NCBI GenBank assembly: GCA_018814405.1
Contig: JAHIZO010000007.1
Span: 1-64,000 of the forward strand
Direction of reading: 5' to 3'
DNA length: 64,000 nt
DNA from: Gammaproteobacteria bacterium
Lineage (GTDB): Bacteria > Pseudomonadota > Gammaproteobacteria > Burkholderiales > Gallionellaceae
Program-made: the position numbers and the translations under genes
The notes under the pieces: generated by a model
Databases searched by the model: none
Told to the model about the DNA's origin: nothing
What the model saw: the letters and a program-made list of their open reading frames with translations, nothing else
Part shown: positions 9,455-18,348 of the stretch, piece by piece
Numbering within the stretch: position 1 is the stretch's first letter
Layout: each line of letters opens with the position of its first letter

Positions 9455-10753
9455 TCAGTGCAACGCTTGGTTCACCCGTTCCAGATCCACTTCCTGCAGA
9501 TTACCTGTCGCAGCCTTCAACCGCAGATGACTCACCAGATAGTTATATTGCGCCTGATACAGATCGCGGCGTGTGGCATACATCTGCTGTTGCGCATTGA
9601 GCACATCGAGGCTGGTACGCACGCCGACTTCCTGGCCCAACTTGCTGGCGGACAATAAGCTCTCGCTAGATTTCAGCGCCTGTTGCAATGCCTGCACCTG
9701 GGCGATGCCTGTTGCCACACCGAGATATGCTTGGCGCGTCTGCACCGCCACATTGCGACGGGCATTTTCCAGATCTTGCTTGGCTTTCTCGCGATTGGCA
9801 TCTGCCTCGCGCCACTTGGACTGTGTCGCCCCGCCCTGGAACAGCGGCAGGTTCAGCTGCAGCCCGACCGAGGTGCTGCGCGTGTCACCGCAACTGGTGA
9901 ATGCACAGCCGGTGTTCTTGGAGTAGCTGCCCACCAGATCCAATGTCGGCAGGTGGCCGCCACGATTACGCGCGACTTCTTCATCTGCCAATTCGTAAGC
10001 CGCCTCGGCGATCTTCACCTGCACGTTGTTCAGCTTTGCATCTTCAACCCACTTCTGCACATCGGCGGGTTCCGGGGCGACCGGATTGAATCCCGCACCC
10101 AGCACGTTCAGCGCTGGCACATCTGCATTGATGAGTTGCTGCAGATCGCGACGCTTCACTTCCAAGTCGCTGGCTGCTGCCAATTCCTGCGCAAGGATCA
10201 GGTCATAACGCGCCTGCGCTTCGTAGGTATCAGTGATGGTGGCTGTGCCCACTTCGAAATTACGCTTGGCTTGTTCCAACTGTTGCGAGATAGCGGACTT
10301 CTGCGCCACGATCAGCTGCACCGTATCCTGCGCGATCAGCACATCGAAATAGGCTTGCGCACTGCGCAAGATGACATCCTGCTGCGCGGCTTTGAACTGC
10401 GCTTCGGAGATGGCGACCTGCAGCTCGGACTGGTTATACATCGCCCAGTTCTGCTCGCGAAACAGCGGCTGGGTGACCGTCACACCATAGCCGTGGCTAT
10501 TGTATTTGTTCGCACCATATGGAGCATTGACGTCGTTGTACGCCGTGTTGGCATTCAAGTTGACGCTCGGCATCAGCAGGGCGCGTCCCTGGCTCAGCTT
10601 TTCCTGACCTGCCTGTTGCGCCGCACGCGCGGCGGCGAACACCGCGTCCTGAGTCTGCGCGGCGCGGTAGATATCGATCAGATCTGCCGCCGAAGCCGGC
10701 GCGGCAAATGCTACTGCCAGCATCGCGCTCAAAATGGTTCTGGACGGTTTCAT
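9455..10753 (-). CDS. tolC: TolC-family outer membrane efflux protein
   Basis: 432 aa from the ATG at 10753, which has GGAG 7 bp upstream. A longer frame upstream runs through the intergenic dyad and pcm and is rejected. The signal peptide is MKPSRTILSAMLAVAFAAPASAA. Two homologous outer-membrane-factor repeats follow, with TolC features such as VTQPLFREQNW, QAYFDVLIAQ and LDVLNAQQQMYATRRDLYQA. It is the outer-membrane channel for RND and type I export. No OMF gene accompanies either RND pair in the window, so it may serve both. Confidence 0.95.
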   Translation of the reverse strand: MKPSRTILSAMLAVAFAAPASAADLIDIYRAAQTQDAVFAAARAAQQAGQEKLSQGRALLMPSVNLNANTAYNDVNAPYGANKYNSHGYGVTVTQPLFREQNWAMYNQSELQVAISEAQFKAAQQDVILRSAQAYFDVLIAQDTVQLIVAQKSAISQQLEQAKRNFEVGTATITDTYEAQARYDLILAQELAAASDLEVKRRDLQQLINADVPALNVLGAGFNPVAPEPADVQKWVEDAKLNNVQVKIAEAAYELADEEVARNRGGHLPTLDLVGSYSKNTGCAFTSCGDTRSTSVGLQLNLPLFQGGATQSKWREADANREKAKQDLENARRNVAVQTRQAYLGVATGIAQVQALQQALKSSESLLSASKLGQEVGVRTSLDVLNAQQQMYATRRDLYQAQYNYLVSHLRLKAATGNLQEVDLERVNQALH

Positions 10754-10787
10754 GTGGCACTCCATTAGAATATTAGAATTGGCTAAT

Positions 10788-10820
10788 ATTATATGTTTGC
10801 CCCGATCAAGGCAAACATAT
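10788..10820 (-). promoter_or_regulatory. tolC promoter overlapped by a perfect dyad
   Basis: A perfect 11-bp inverted repeat, ATATGTTTGCC (10791-10801) and GGCAAACATAT (10810-10820), has an 8-bp loop. Minus-strand TATAAT sits at 10788-10793 at the downstream end, with TTTGCC at the -35 position. The dyad therefore spans -35 to -10 of a plausible tolC promoter. It lacks a U-tract in either direction, so a terminator role is less likely. Confidence 0.5.
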
Positions 10821-10835
10821 GTGATCAGCCGAACT

Positions 10836-11486
10836 TCAGAAAACGAAACGTTGCGGCTGTGCTGCGTTGCGTAGCGGTGCAACCACGGTTTCGAACAAGA
10901 CTTTAGTTTCGAAAGTATCAGCTCCGGTACGGGTGATCAGTTGTGCATGCATCGCCGGCGCATCACCAACGATAGCGAACAAGCGGCCGCCGACCTTCAG
11001 TTGCTGCTTATAAGCTTCCGGCACCATCGGCACCGAAGCCGTCAACACGATGGCATCGTATTCAGCCTCGCCCCAGCTATGCGCGGCATCGCCAACCTGC
11101 AACGTTACGTTGTCGATATTGTGCGTTGCCAGGTTGCGCGAAGCGACTGTACTCAGTTCCGGCTCGATCTCAACGCTGGTCACCTGTGCAGCCAAGCGGG
11201 CCAGCAAGGCGGTCAGATGGCCGCTGCCAGTGCCGATCTCCAGCACACTATCAGTTGGCTGCAGAGCCAATGCCTGCACTGCGCGCGCTTCGACCTTGGG
11301 GAACCACATGCATGCGTCATGACCCAGCGAAATTTCAGTGTCGGTAAACGCCAGCCCTTTGCTGTCGGCGGGTACGAACTGCTCACGGCGCACTACCTTC
11401 AACAGCTCCAAAACACGGGGATCAAGAACGTCCCAGGGGCGGATCTGTTGCTCGATCATGTTGAAGCGTGCTTGTTCCACATTCAT
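10836..11486 (-). CDS. pcm: Protein-L-isoaspartate O-methyltransferase family protein
   Basis: 216 aa. The SAM-binding motif VLEIGTGSGHLTALLA is at about residues 81-96, followed by VTSVEIEPEL and a DAIVLTASVP post-I region, as in PIMT proteins. The N-terminal MIEQQIRPWDVLD is typical of the betaproteobacterial version encoded next to tolC. A strong SD (GAGGAGAGAGAA) precedes the ATG. Likely role: repair of isoaspartyl residues, although these tolC-linked paralogues have not all been shown to be active. Confidence 0.9.
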   Translation of the reverse strand: MNVEQARFNMIEQQIRPWDVLDPRVLELLKVVRREQFVPADSKGLAFTDTEISLGHDACMWFPKVEARAVQALALQPTDSVLEIGTGSGHLTALLARLAAQVTSVEIEPELSTVASRNLATHNIDNVTLQVGDAAHSWGEAEYDAIVLTASVPMVPEAYKQQLKVGGRLFAIVGDAPAMHAQLITRTGADTFETKVLFETVVAPLRNAAQPQRFVF

Positions 11487-11540
11487 TTCTCTCTCCTCGT
11501 TGTTCAGTGTATTGCCGTCCGATGGGCTATATCGCGCGGG

Positions 11541-11569
11541 AGTATAGCAACACCCCCTATCACCCTCAA
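11541..11569 (-). promoter_or_regulatory. Promoter for pcm(-tolC)
   Basis: The minus strand reads TTGAGG (11564-11569), a 17-bp spacer, then TATACT (11541-11546). The -35 overlaps the last codons of the upstream RND gene. Position and spacing fit a sigma-70 promoter about 50 bp before the pcm start. Confidence 0.55.
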
Positions 11570-14500
11570 CCTGCCTTTGCCTCGCTAGCGGACGCCGGAT
11601 GGCGCCGCAACTTGTTCACCATCCTTTGCATCCATTGAATGGCGTCGTCCACATAGGTGAAAACCACTGGGATCACCAGCAAGCTCAGGAAGGTGGAAGT
11701 GATCAAGCCACCGATCACCACGATCGCCATCGGTGCCCGGAAGCTCGGGTCCACACCGATACCCAGCGCCACCGGCATCATGCCCGCGCCCATCGCCAGC
11801 GTGGTCATCACGATCGGACGCGCGCGTTTTTTGCACGCATCCAACAACGCTTCGGCACGGTTCATACCGCGCTCGCGCCGCGACACGATGGCATATTCCA
11901 CCAGCAGGATGGAGTTCTTGGTGGCGATACCCATCAGCATGATGAGGCCGATCATGGACGGCATGGATAATGCAGTTTGCGTGATGAACAGCGCGAGGAA
12001 CGCGCCCGGCACAGACAGCACCAGCGCCGCCAAAATGGTGGTCGGTTGCATGAAGTCCTTGAACAGCAACACCAGCACTATATATATGCACAACACGCCG
12101 GTCAGCATCGCCAGACTGAAGCTCTGGAACAGTTCACCCATCGCCTCAGCATCACCCACCGTCGCCACGGTCACCCCGCGCGGTAGCTCCTTCAAGCTGG
12201 GCAGTGCCAAGGCTCTGGCCTCCACCTCGCCCAATGGCTGCTGGTTGAGCTCGATCTCGAAATTGATGTTGCGCATGCGGTCATAGCGGTCGATCTCCGA
12301 TGGCCCGCTCTCGATGCTCAGGTCTGCCACATTGCTCAGCATCACCGGGCCGCGCGCACCCGGCACCACCAGACGGGACAGCAGATCGAGATCTTGTCGT
12401 GCATCTGGACGCAGTTTCACCACCACCGGGATCTGCCGGTCAGCTAGATTGAGCTTGGCCAATGCCTGATCGTAATCACCCGCTGTGGCGATACGCAATG
12501 TATCGGCGATGGCCGCCGTGGTCACTCCCAGATCGGCTGCACGTGCAAAGTCCGGTCTTACCACCAGTTCTGGGCGCACCAGACTGGAGGTCGAGGTGAC
12601 GTTGCCGATGCCGGGAATGGTACGCAGATCACGCATCACCTTCTGCGCATGTTCGCCCAATACCTGACCATTCTCGCCCGCCAGCACCAGGATGTATTTA
12701 TCGTTCGAACCGCCCAGGCCGACTTTGACGCGCACGCCAGGCAATACCTGCAAAGCCTCACGCAACTGGCCTTCGATGTCCTGCTTGGTGATATCCCGGT
12801 CCTGGCGGCGGGTGAAGTTCAGCGTCAAAGTCGCTTTGCGCACATCGGCGGCACCCTGAGGTGCGAAAGGATCACCCCCTGCGCTTCCGCCACCGATCGC
12901 GGTGTAGATCAGCTTCACATACGGATTCTGCGCAACGACCTCGCGGGTGCGTTCGGCCATACGGTAGGTCTGTTCAAAGGTGCTGCCCGGCGGCAGGGTG
13001 ATCGTCACCTGCGACTGCGACAGATCGTCCGGCGGAACGAACCCCGTCGGCAGCAATGGCACCAGCGCGAACGACCCGAAGAAAAACACCGCTGCACCAA
13101 TCAGCGTCAGAACGCGGTGTTTAAGGCAGAACGTCGCCCATTTCATATACACGACGAGCCAGCCCGGCAACGCGTGAGCGACGCGCGGACGCAGAATATA
13201 GGCAGACATCATCGGTGTCAGCATGCGCGCCACCACCAGCGAGAAGAACACCGCAATAGCCGCCGTCCAGCCGAACTGCACGAAGAACTTGCCGGGTACG
13301 CCGCTCATGAAGGCGGTGGGCAGGAACACGGCGATCAACGTGAATGTCGTGGCGATCACCGCCAGCCCGATCTCATCGGCTGCTTCCATCGCCGCCTGAT
13401 ACGGCGTCTTGCCCATCTCCAGATGGCGCATGATGTTCTCGATCTCGACGATGGCATCGTCCACCAGCACACCCACCACCAGCGATAGCGACAACAAAGT
13501 CACGATGTTGATCGAGAAACCCATGAAGTACATGGCTGCAAAAGTCGGAATCACCGCCAATGGCAACGCCGTCGCCGCCACGATGGTGGCGCGCGTGTTG
13601 CGCAGGAAAGCCAGCACCACCAGCACCGCCAGCGCCGCGCCTTCATACAGCAAGTTCATCGAACCTTCATAGTTCTCCTGCACCGGATCGACGAAGTTGA
13701 ACGCTTCGGTGATCTCGATATCCGGATGCTCGCTGCGCAGCTTATCCAGCACCACATTCACACCCTGCGCCACATCCACCTCGCCATAACCGCGTGTGCG
13801 GCTGATCTCGAAGCCCACCACATCCCGCCCGTTGAGCAAGGCAGCACTGCGTCGTTCTGCAATGGTGTCGCTCACCGTGGCCACTTGATCGAGCCGTATA
13901 TGACGACCGTCTGCCAGCACCACTTCGATCTTCGCCATCTCTTCAGCAGACTTCACGGTGGCGATGGTGCGCACCGATTGCTCCATGCCACTGATATCCG
14001 AGCGGCCACCCGAAGCTTCCTGCTGGATCAAGCGCAGTTGCTGCGAGACCTCCGATGCCGTTGCATTCAAAGCCAGCAGCTTTGCCGGATCGAGTTCGAC
14101 ACTGATCTGGCGAGTCACACCGCCCACGCGCGCGACCGCCCCGACACCGCGCACCGACAGCAGCGATTTGGTCACCGAGTTATCGACGAACCATGAGAGC
14201 TGCTCTTCGCTCATGCTCGGCGAGGAGATGGTGTAAGTCAGGATGGGCAAGCCGGCCAACTCTACTTTGGCCACCGTCGGGTCGCGCAATTCGCGCGGCA
14301 GGTCGGCACGTACTCGAGTGATCGCGGCACGCACGTCATCCACTGCCTCCTGCGTCCCTTTCTCCAGACGGAACTCGGCCGTGATGGTCACAGTGCCGTC
14401 CTGCACCTTGGTGTACAGGTGCTTCAAGCCTTGCGTATTGGCGAGCGAATTTTCCAGCTTGCGCGCCACCTCGGTCTCCATCTGCGCCGGCGAAGCACCC

Positions 14501-14655
14501 GGTAGCGATGCCGTCACCGTCACCGTCGGCAGGTCGATATCCGGGAACTGCTGGATCTTCATGGCCTTGAAGCCCATGATGCCCATCAGCGTCAACATGA
14601 TGAATGCAAGGATCGCAGGAGTCGGATTACGGATGGACCAGGATGAGACGTTCAT
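11566..14655 (-). CDS. RND efflux transporter inner-membrane pump (HAE1/AcrB-like)
   Basis: 1029 aa, full RND length, with 12 predicted membrane helices and two large periplasmic loops. The N-terminus (WSIRNPTPAILAFIMLTLMGI) and PDIDLPTVTVTASLPGASP are typical of HAE1 pumps, as is the TM4 proton-relay region GVLVDDAIVEIENI. It exports drugs or other amphiphiles using the proton gradient, with the adaptor encoded 2 bp upstream. Its outer-membrane partner is probably TolC. The substrate cannot be read from sequence. Confidence 0.95.
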   Translation of the reverse strand: MNVSSWSIRNPTPAILAFIMLTLMGIMGFKAMKIQQFPDIDLPTVTVTASLPGASPAQMETEVARKLENSLANTQGLKHLYTKVQDGTVTITAEFRLEKGTQEAVDDVRAAITRVRADLPRELRDPTVAKVELAGLPILTYTISSPSMSEEQLSWFVDNSVTKSLLSVRGVGAVARVGGVTRQISVELDPAKLLALNATASEVSQQLRLIQQEASGGRSDISGMEQSVRTIATVKSAEEMAKIEVVLADGRHIRLDQVATVSDTIAERRSAALLNGRDVVGFEISRTRGYGEVDVAQGVNVVLDKLRSEHPDIEITEAFNFVDPVQENYEGSMNLLYEGAALAVLVVLAFLRNTRATIVAATALPLAVIPTFAAMYFMGFSINIVTLLSLSLVVGVLVDDAIVEIENIMRHLEMGKTPYQAAMEAADEIGLAVIATTFTLIAVFLPTAFMSGVPGKFFVQFGWTAAIAVFFSLVVARMLTPMMSAYILRPRVAHALPGWLVVYMKWATFCLKHRVLTLIGAAVFFFGSFALVPLLPTGFVPPDDLSQSQVTITLPPGSTFEQTYRMAERTREVVAQNPYVKLIYTAIGGGSAGGDPFAPQGAADVRKATLTLNFTRRQDRDITKQDIEGQLREALQVLPGVRVKVGLGGSNDKYILVLAGENGQVLGEHAQKVMRDLRTIPGIGNVTSTSSLVRPELVVRPDFARAADLGVTTAAIADTLRIATAGDYDQALAKLNLADRQIPVVVKLRPDARQDLDLLSRLVVPGARGPVMLSNVADLSIESGPSEIDRYDRMRNINFEIELNQQPLGEVEARALALPSLKELPRGVTVATVGDAEAMGELFQSFSLAMLTGVLCIYIVLVLLFKDFMQPTTILAALVLSVPGAFLALFITQTALSMPSMIGLIMLMGIATKNSILLVEYAIVSRRERGMNRAEALLDACKKRARPIVMTTLAMGAGMMPVALGIGVDPSFRAPMAIVVIGGLITSTFLSLLVIPVVFTYVDDAIQWMQRMVNKLRRHPASASEAKAG

Positions 14656-14657
14656 GC

Positions 14658-15590
14658 TTATTCCTTCACCACCAGCACCAGATCACCATCAGTCAGAAAA
14701 GCGCCGCCGCTTTCCACGACCTGCTCGCCTGCCTGTAATCCCTGAGTGATCTCGATACGTGCGCCATTGCGCTGGCCGATCTGCACCACGCGCTCATGCA
14801 CGCGCGATTCCGCATCCACCGCCAGAACGTAGCTCTGACTACCGCGCTGCAATACGGCACTGGAAGGTAACCAGCGTACTTTGCGTGCACCACTGACATC
14901 GAAGGTGCCCCGCGCGAATGCACCGGCAATCACGCCGTTGCTGTCATTCAGCGAAACCAGTGCATAGCCATAACGGGTGTGCGGATCGACCGAGGGAGAG
15001 ATGGCGCGCACTTTACCGTTCAGGGAACGACCGCCCGACAGCATCACGCGCGCTTTCATGCCTTGCCGCAGCTTCATCAATTCATCGGCGGTCAATTCAG
15101 CGCGCCATTCCAGCCTCCCTTTGCGGATGAGACGGAACAATTCCACCCCAAGCTGCGGCATGGAACCCACATTGGCGCTGGCGGCCGAGATCACACCGTC
15201 ATCCGGTGCCAAAATCTTACCCTGCGGCGCACCGTCGCTACCGCGTTGTATCGCATTATCCAAAGTCGCCAATACCTCACCGCGCTTCACATGATCGCCG
15301 ATACTCACTTTTACTTCGGCGATACGCACACCCTGTAACTGCGACCCGATGATGGCTTCCTGCCAGGGCAGGATGCTACCGTTGGCAGACAAAGTCTCAG
15401 ACCACTTCCCTTCGCTCAGCACGCTCGTGCGCACCGTCAGCGCCGGCCGACCCGTCGCAGCTGGCTCAGCGCCAGTCTCTTGCGCAGCACTGCTTCCCAT
15501 CAACCAGATTGCGCCACCCGCCAACATCAGTGATGCCAGCACCAATTTGACCGCCAGTACTTTGTTCTCGAGGAGATATGTCTTCATCAT
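14658..15590 (-). CDS. RND efflux periplasmic adaptor (membrane fusion protein)
   Basis: 310 aa. It has one N-terminal membrane anchor (VLASLMLAGGAIWLMGSSA) and then a lipoyl-like hybrid motif split by a very short hairpin (GSQLQGVRIAEVKVSIGDHV; LAPDDGVISAASANVG). The missing long coiled-coil hairpin makes it smaller than AcrA. It overlaps the TetR gene by 4 bp and precedes the RND pump by 2 bp, forming a regulator-adaptor-pump operon. Confidence 0.93.
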   Translation of the reverse strand: MMKTYLLENKVLAVKLVLASLMLAGGAIWLMGSSAAQETGAEPAATGRPALTVRTSVLSEGKWSETLSANGSILPWQEAIIGSQLQGVRIAEVKVSIGDHVKRGEVLATLDNAIQRGSDGAPQGKILAPDDGVISAASANVGSMPQLGVELFRLIRKGRLEWRAELTADELMKLRQGMKARVMLSGGRSLNGKVRAISPSVDPHTRYGYALVSLNDSNGVIAGAFARGTFDVSGARKVRWLPSSAVLQRGSQSYVLAVDAESRVHERVVQIGQRNGARIEITQGLQAGEQVVESGGAFLTDGDLVLVVKE

Positions 15591-16273
15591 GTACTTTCCT
15601 TTTGCAATTTCGTGCGTCGTTTCTTCTCGCCGGCGATCAGTACCAGCGCCTGATCCACCAATCGTTCCACCATCGTTTCACGGGCTGGCACGCCCTGCAG
15701 CAATTGCGGCGCGAATGCCTCGACCGCGTTGCGTGCGCCATGCAGATACACAGTCGCCAAACCGACCAGACTAAAAGCCAGTCGCTGCACTTCGTCATCG
15801 GCTTCGCTCACCTGCAATTCGCGGCACAGCAAAGCAAGCAAGTTTTCATGATTGGGGCGGAAGGCTTGCACCATGGCATCGCCCAGCACACCGCTCGGAT
15901 CGCCTTCTTCACGCGCATGCAGACGCATGAACTGCTGCAGCATCGGATCGGACTCGGCTTCGGGAGGGAACAACCACACATACATCGCATACAGCGCGTC
16001 GCGCGTCGCGATCGACGCCACATCGATGATAGCGAAGCTGTTGCAATCGTTGAGAAAAGGGAGGCGAAATACTTCGCGATAGAGCGCAGCCTTGTCACCG
16101 AAGTGGTAATGGATGGAGGCGAGATTGACCTCTGCCCTGCGTGCGATCTCGCGCGTTGTCGCCGCCTTGAATCCAAGTTCAGCGAACACTTCGGTGGCCG
16201 ACTGCAACAGGCGCCAGCGTGTTTCTTCCTGAGAACTGGGCGCATGGCCCAGCAGGCGCTGCGCCATGTTCAT
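15587..16273 (-). CDS. TetR-family regulator of the RND operon (CecR-like)
   Basis: 228 aa from the ATG at 16273 (another ATG is at 16267). An N-terminal helix-turn-helix is visible (residues ~30-60: ATTREIARRAEVNLASIHYHFGDKAALYREVF). The longer GTG start at 16339 is rejected because it falls in the promoter -10. It is the first gene of the operon it probably controls, and the palindromic site at 16345-16375 suggests autorepression. The inducer is unknown. Confidence 0.92.
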   Translation of the reverse strand: MNMAQRLLGHAPSSQEETRWRLLQSATEVFAELGFKAATTREIARRAEVNLASIHYHFGDKAALYREVFRLPFLNDCNSFAIIDVASIATRDALYAMYVWLFPPEAESDPMLQQFMRLHAREEGDPSGVLGDAMVQAFRPNHENLLALLCRELQVSEADDEVQRLAFSLVGLATVYLHGARNAVEAFAPQLLQGVPARETMVERLVDQALVLIAGEKKRRTKLQKEST

Positions 16274-16337
16274 CAGGGGACAACATATTTTTTTGGAAGG
16301 ACTCAACTTCGCTCCGGCTGCGATGGACAGAGCGCGC

Positions 16338-16375
16338 ACGATATTTCAGTCAAGCGATTAAGTCAAGCGACTGAA
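16338..16375 (-). promoter_or_regulatory. Promoter and operator of the TetR-adaptor-RND operon
   Basis: Minus-strand TTGACT (16361-16366), a 17-bp spacer and TATCGT (16338-16343). The promoter is embedded in a 31-bp imperfect palindrome (16345-16375) whose ends are TTCAGTC and GACTGAA. It also holds two 10-bp direct copies of AGTCAAGCGA (16349-16358 and 16361-16370). The layout is that of a TetR operator covering the -35 and spacer. Confidence 0.75.
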
Positions 16376-16383
16376 TCCAACTC

Positions 16384-17310
16384 TCAGGTGCTTGGTGTGG
16401 TGCCGTACACCTCATGCAACAGCTCGACAAAACGCTGTGCCTGCGGTGACAAGAACTTGCCTTTGCGCAGCACCAAACCGTAGCCGCGCTGAGGGAAATA
16501 ATCGATGAGCGGGATGCGCACCAGGTCCTCGTTGCCGGTCAGACAGATGTCGGTAACGATGGAGATACCCATACCAAGCTCGACATATTTCTTGATCACT
16601 TCCCAACCACCCGCTTCCAGTGTCACCTTGAAAGTCAGGTTGTGCTGCTGGAACACATATTTCACCATGTTCCAGGTGGACAGGTGGCGCGGCGGCAGGA
16701 TGAGTCCGTACTGACTTACATCCTCCAGCGTGACTTTCTTCAATTTGGTGAGCGGGTGACCCTTGGGCGTGATCAGCACCGGGTCGAACATCGCCACCGG
16801 CTCATAGATGATGTCGTCCGGCACTTCCAGCATGGATCCGACCGCAAAGTCGATCTCGTCGGCGCGCAGCATCTTCAGACCGTCGCGGCCGGTGACGTTG
16901 TGCAGCTTGGAATGGATGCCGGGATAGGTCGCCACGAAACGCCGCACCGCCTCTGGCAACACATAAAGGATGGTGGATTCTCCCGCACCTATATTGAGCT
17001 CGCCGGATTCCAGTCGACCATGCAGCGCAGCGAAGTTCTCCTGCAAGCCATCGACACCTTTTACGAGCGGCTCAGCCAGCTCATAGAGCGACTCGCCATC
17101 GGGCGTAAGCTTGAGTACCGGGCCGCGTCTTTCGAACAAAGCGACGTTCAATTCACGTTCCAAAGCCTGAATCTGCAAGGTGACCGAAGGCTGGCTGATG
17201 AACAATTTCTGCGCCGCCTGCGTCACGCTGCCGCAACGCACCACTTCGCAGAATGCGCGCATCTGCTTGATTCTACTGTCCTTGTAGTACGCCTGCCCGT
17301 CCTTTGCCAT
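16384..17310 (-). CDS. LysR-family transcriptional regulator, CysB-like
   Basis: 308 aa. The N-terminal winged HTH is clear (about residues 14-60: GSVTQAAQKLFISQPSVTLQIQALERELN, read in two parts). It is followed by a periplasmic-binding-type effector domain. SD GGAGG is 6 bp before the ATG. The gene diverges from rnfB across a 146-bp AT-rich region, the classical arrangement for a LysR activator of the adjacent operon. It may therefore regulate the rnf-nifJ-ppsA operon; this is inference from position. Confidence 0.9.
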   Translation of the reverse strand: MAKDGQAYYKDSRIKQMRAFCEVVRCGSVTQAAQKLFISQPSVTLQIQALERELNVALFERRGPVLKLTPDGESLYELAEPLVKGVDGLQENFAALHGRLESGELNIGAGESTILYVLPEAVRRFVATYPGIHSKLHNVTGRDGLKMLRADEIDFAVGSMLEVPDDIIYEPVAMFDPVLITPKGHPLTKLKKVTLEDVSQYGLILPPRHLSTWNMVKYVFQQHNLTFKVTLEAGGWEVIKKYVELGMGISIVTDICLTGNEDLVRIPLIDYFPQRGYGLVLRKGKFLSPQAQRFVELLHEVYGTTPST

Positions 17311-17456
17311 GACCGCCTCCGGCTTTAATGATTAATCACTTAATAATTAAAATTGAAATAATTGATTCTGTAAATGATTGTAACTTTATTACCCTTACCT
17401 CCACTATGAATTAGCGCAGACTGCACGGCGAGGCAGGCGCATACGGGGGATCAACC
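17311..17456. promoter_or_regulatory. Divergent LysR/rnf control region
   Basis: An AT-rich stretch between divergent genes. It contains the perfect palindrome TGATTAATCA at 17329-17338 and repeated TGATT motifs, consistent with LysR T-N11-A type sites. A weak plus-strand -35/-10 (TTGATT, 17 bp, TTTATT) can be drawn. A good SD (GGGGGA) precedes the rnfB ATG. Confidence 0.45.
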
Positions 17457-18338
17457 ATGCAAACACTGCAATCGATCTTATTTGCTTCCACCTTCATGGC
17501 CGCTTTGGGCGGCTTGCTCGCGCTATTCCTGGCACTGGCCAGCAAGCGCCTGTATGTGTTCGAGGATCCCCGCATCGAGCAAGTCGAAGAGATGCTGCCG
17601 CTTTCCAACTGTGGCGCATGCGGCACAGCCGGTTGTCGCAACTTCGCTGAACAAGTCGTCGCAGGCACTATCGAACCCGCGCGCTGCACCGTCAACCCGC
17701 CACAACAGAACCACAACATCGCTTCCCTGCTCGGCATCGACCTAGGCAATGTCGAGAAACGCATCGCCCGTCTGGCCTGCTCCGGCGGCAACAACGTCGC
17801 CAAGAGCAGCGCCAACTATGTCGGCCATTCCACTTGCCGTTCCGCTTCCGTGATCAGCGGCGGCGGACGCTCCTGTGTATGGGGCTGCCTCGGCCTGGGC
17901 GATTGTTCCCATGTGTGCGATTTCGGCGCTATCTTCATGAACCGCCAGGGCCTGCCCGAAGTCGATCCGGAAAAGTGCACCGCCTGCGGCGACTGCGTGG
18001 ATATCTGCCCCAAACAACTCTTTTCCCTTGAGCCTGTGTCGCGCCAGCTGTGGGTGGCCTGCAAGAATCAGGCGGACCCGAGCGCTTCCGAGAATTCCTG
18101 CGAAGTGTCCTGCACCGCCTGCGGCCGCTGCGTGATGGATGCCGCACCCGGCCTGATCAAACTCGAGCGCAATCTGGCCGTCATCGATTACTCCAAGAAC
18201 CAAATGGCAGATCGTCATGCCATCGAACGTTGCCCCACCGGTGCCATCGTCTGGCTGGACGGCAAGCGTGCCGACAAGGGCCGTGCCGCCCGCAAGATCA
18301 TCCGAATCCAACCCCTGCCCGCAACCGCAGAAGCTTGA
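17457..18338 (+). CDS. rnfB: Rnf complex iron-sulfur subunit B
   Basis: 293 aa. One N-terminal membrane helix (residues ~8-28) is followed by the RnfB-specific cluster motif with Cys52, Cys55, Cys60 and Cys77. Ferredoxin-type motifs then appear: CVWGCLGLGDCSHVC, CTACGDCVDICP and CTACGRC...CPTG. RnfB is taken to be the ferredoxin-contacting subunit of the ion-translocating ferredoxin:NAD+ oxidoreductase. It is separated from rnfC by the pyruvate:ferredoxin oxidoreductase gene, 10 bp downstream. It is longer than the enterobacterial protein (about 190 aa) because of the extra clusters. Confidence 0.93.
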   Translation: MQTLQSILFASTFMAALGGLLALFLALASKRLYVFEDPRIEQVEEMLPLSNCGACGTAGCRNFAEQVVAGTIEPARCTVNPPQQNHNIASLLGIDLGNVEKRIARLACSGGNNVAKSSANYVGHSTCRSASVISGGGRSCVWGCLGLGDCSHVCDFGAIFMNRQGLPEVDPEKCTACGDCVDICPKQLFSLEPVSRQLWVACKNQADPSASENSCEVSCTACGRCVMDAAPGLIKLERNLAVIDYSKNQMADRHAIERCPTGAIVWLDGKRADKGRAARKIIRIQPLPATAEA

Positions 18339-18348
18339 GGAGACACCC

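Noticed and set aside
16274-16339. GTG start at 16339 for the TetR gene
   Set aside because: It lies inside the -10 element of the promoter, so it would not be in the transcript.
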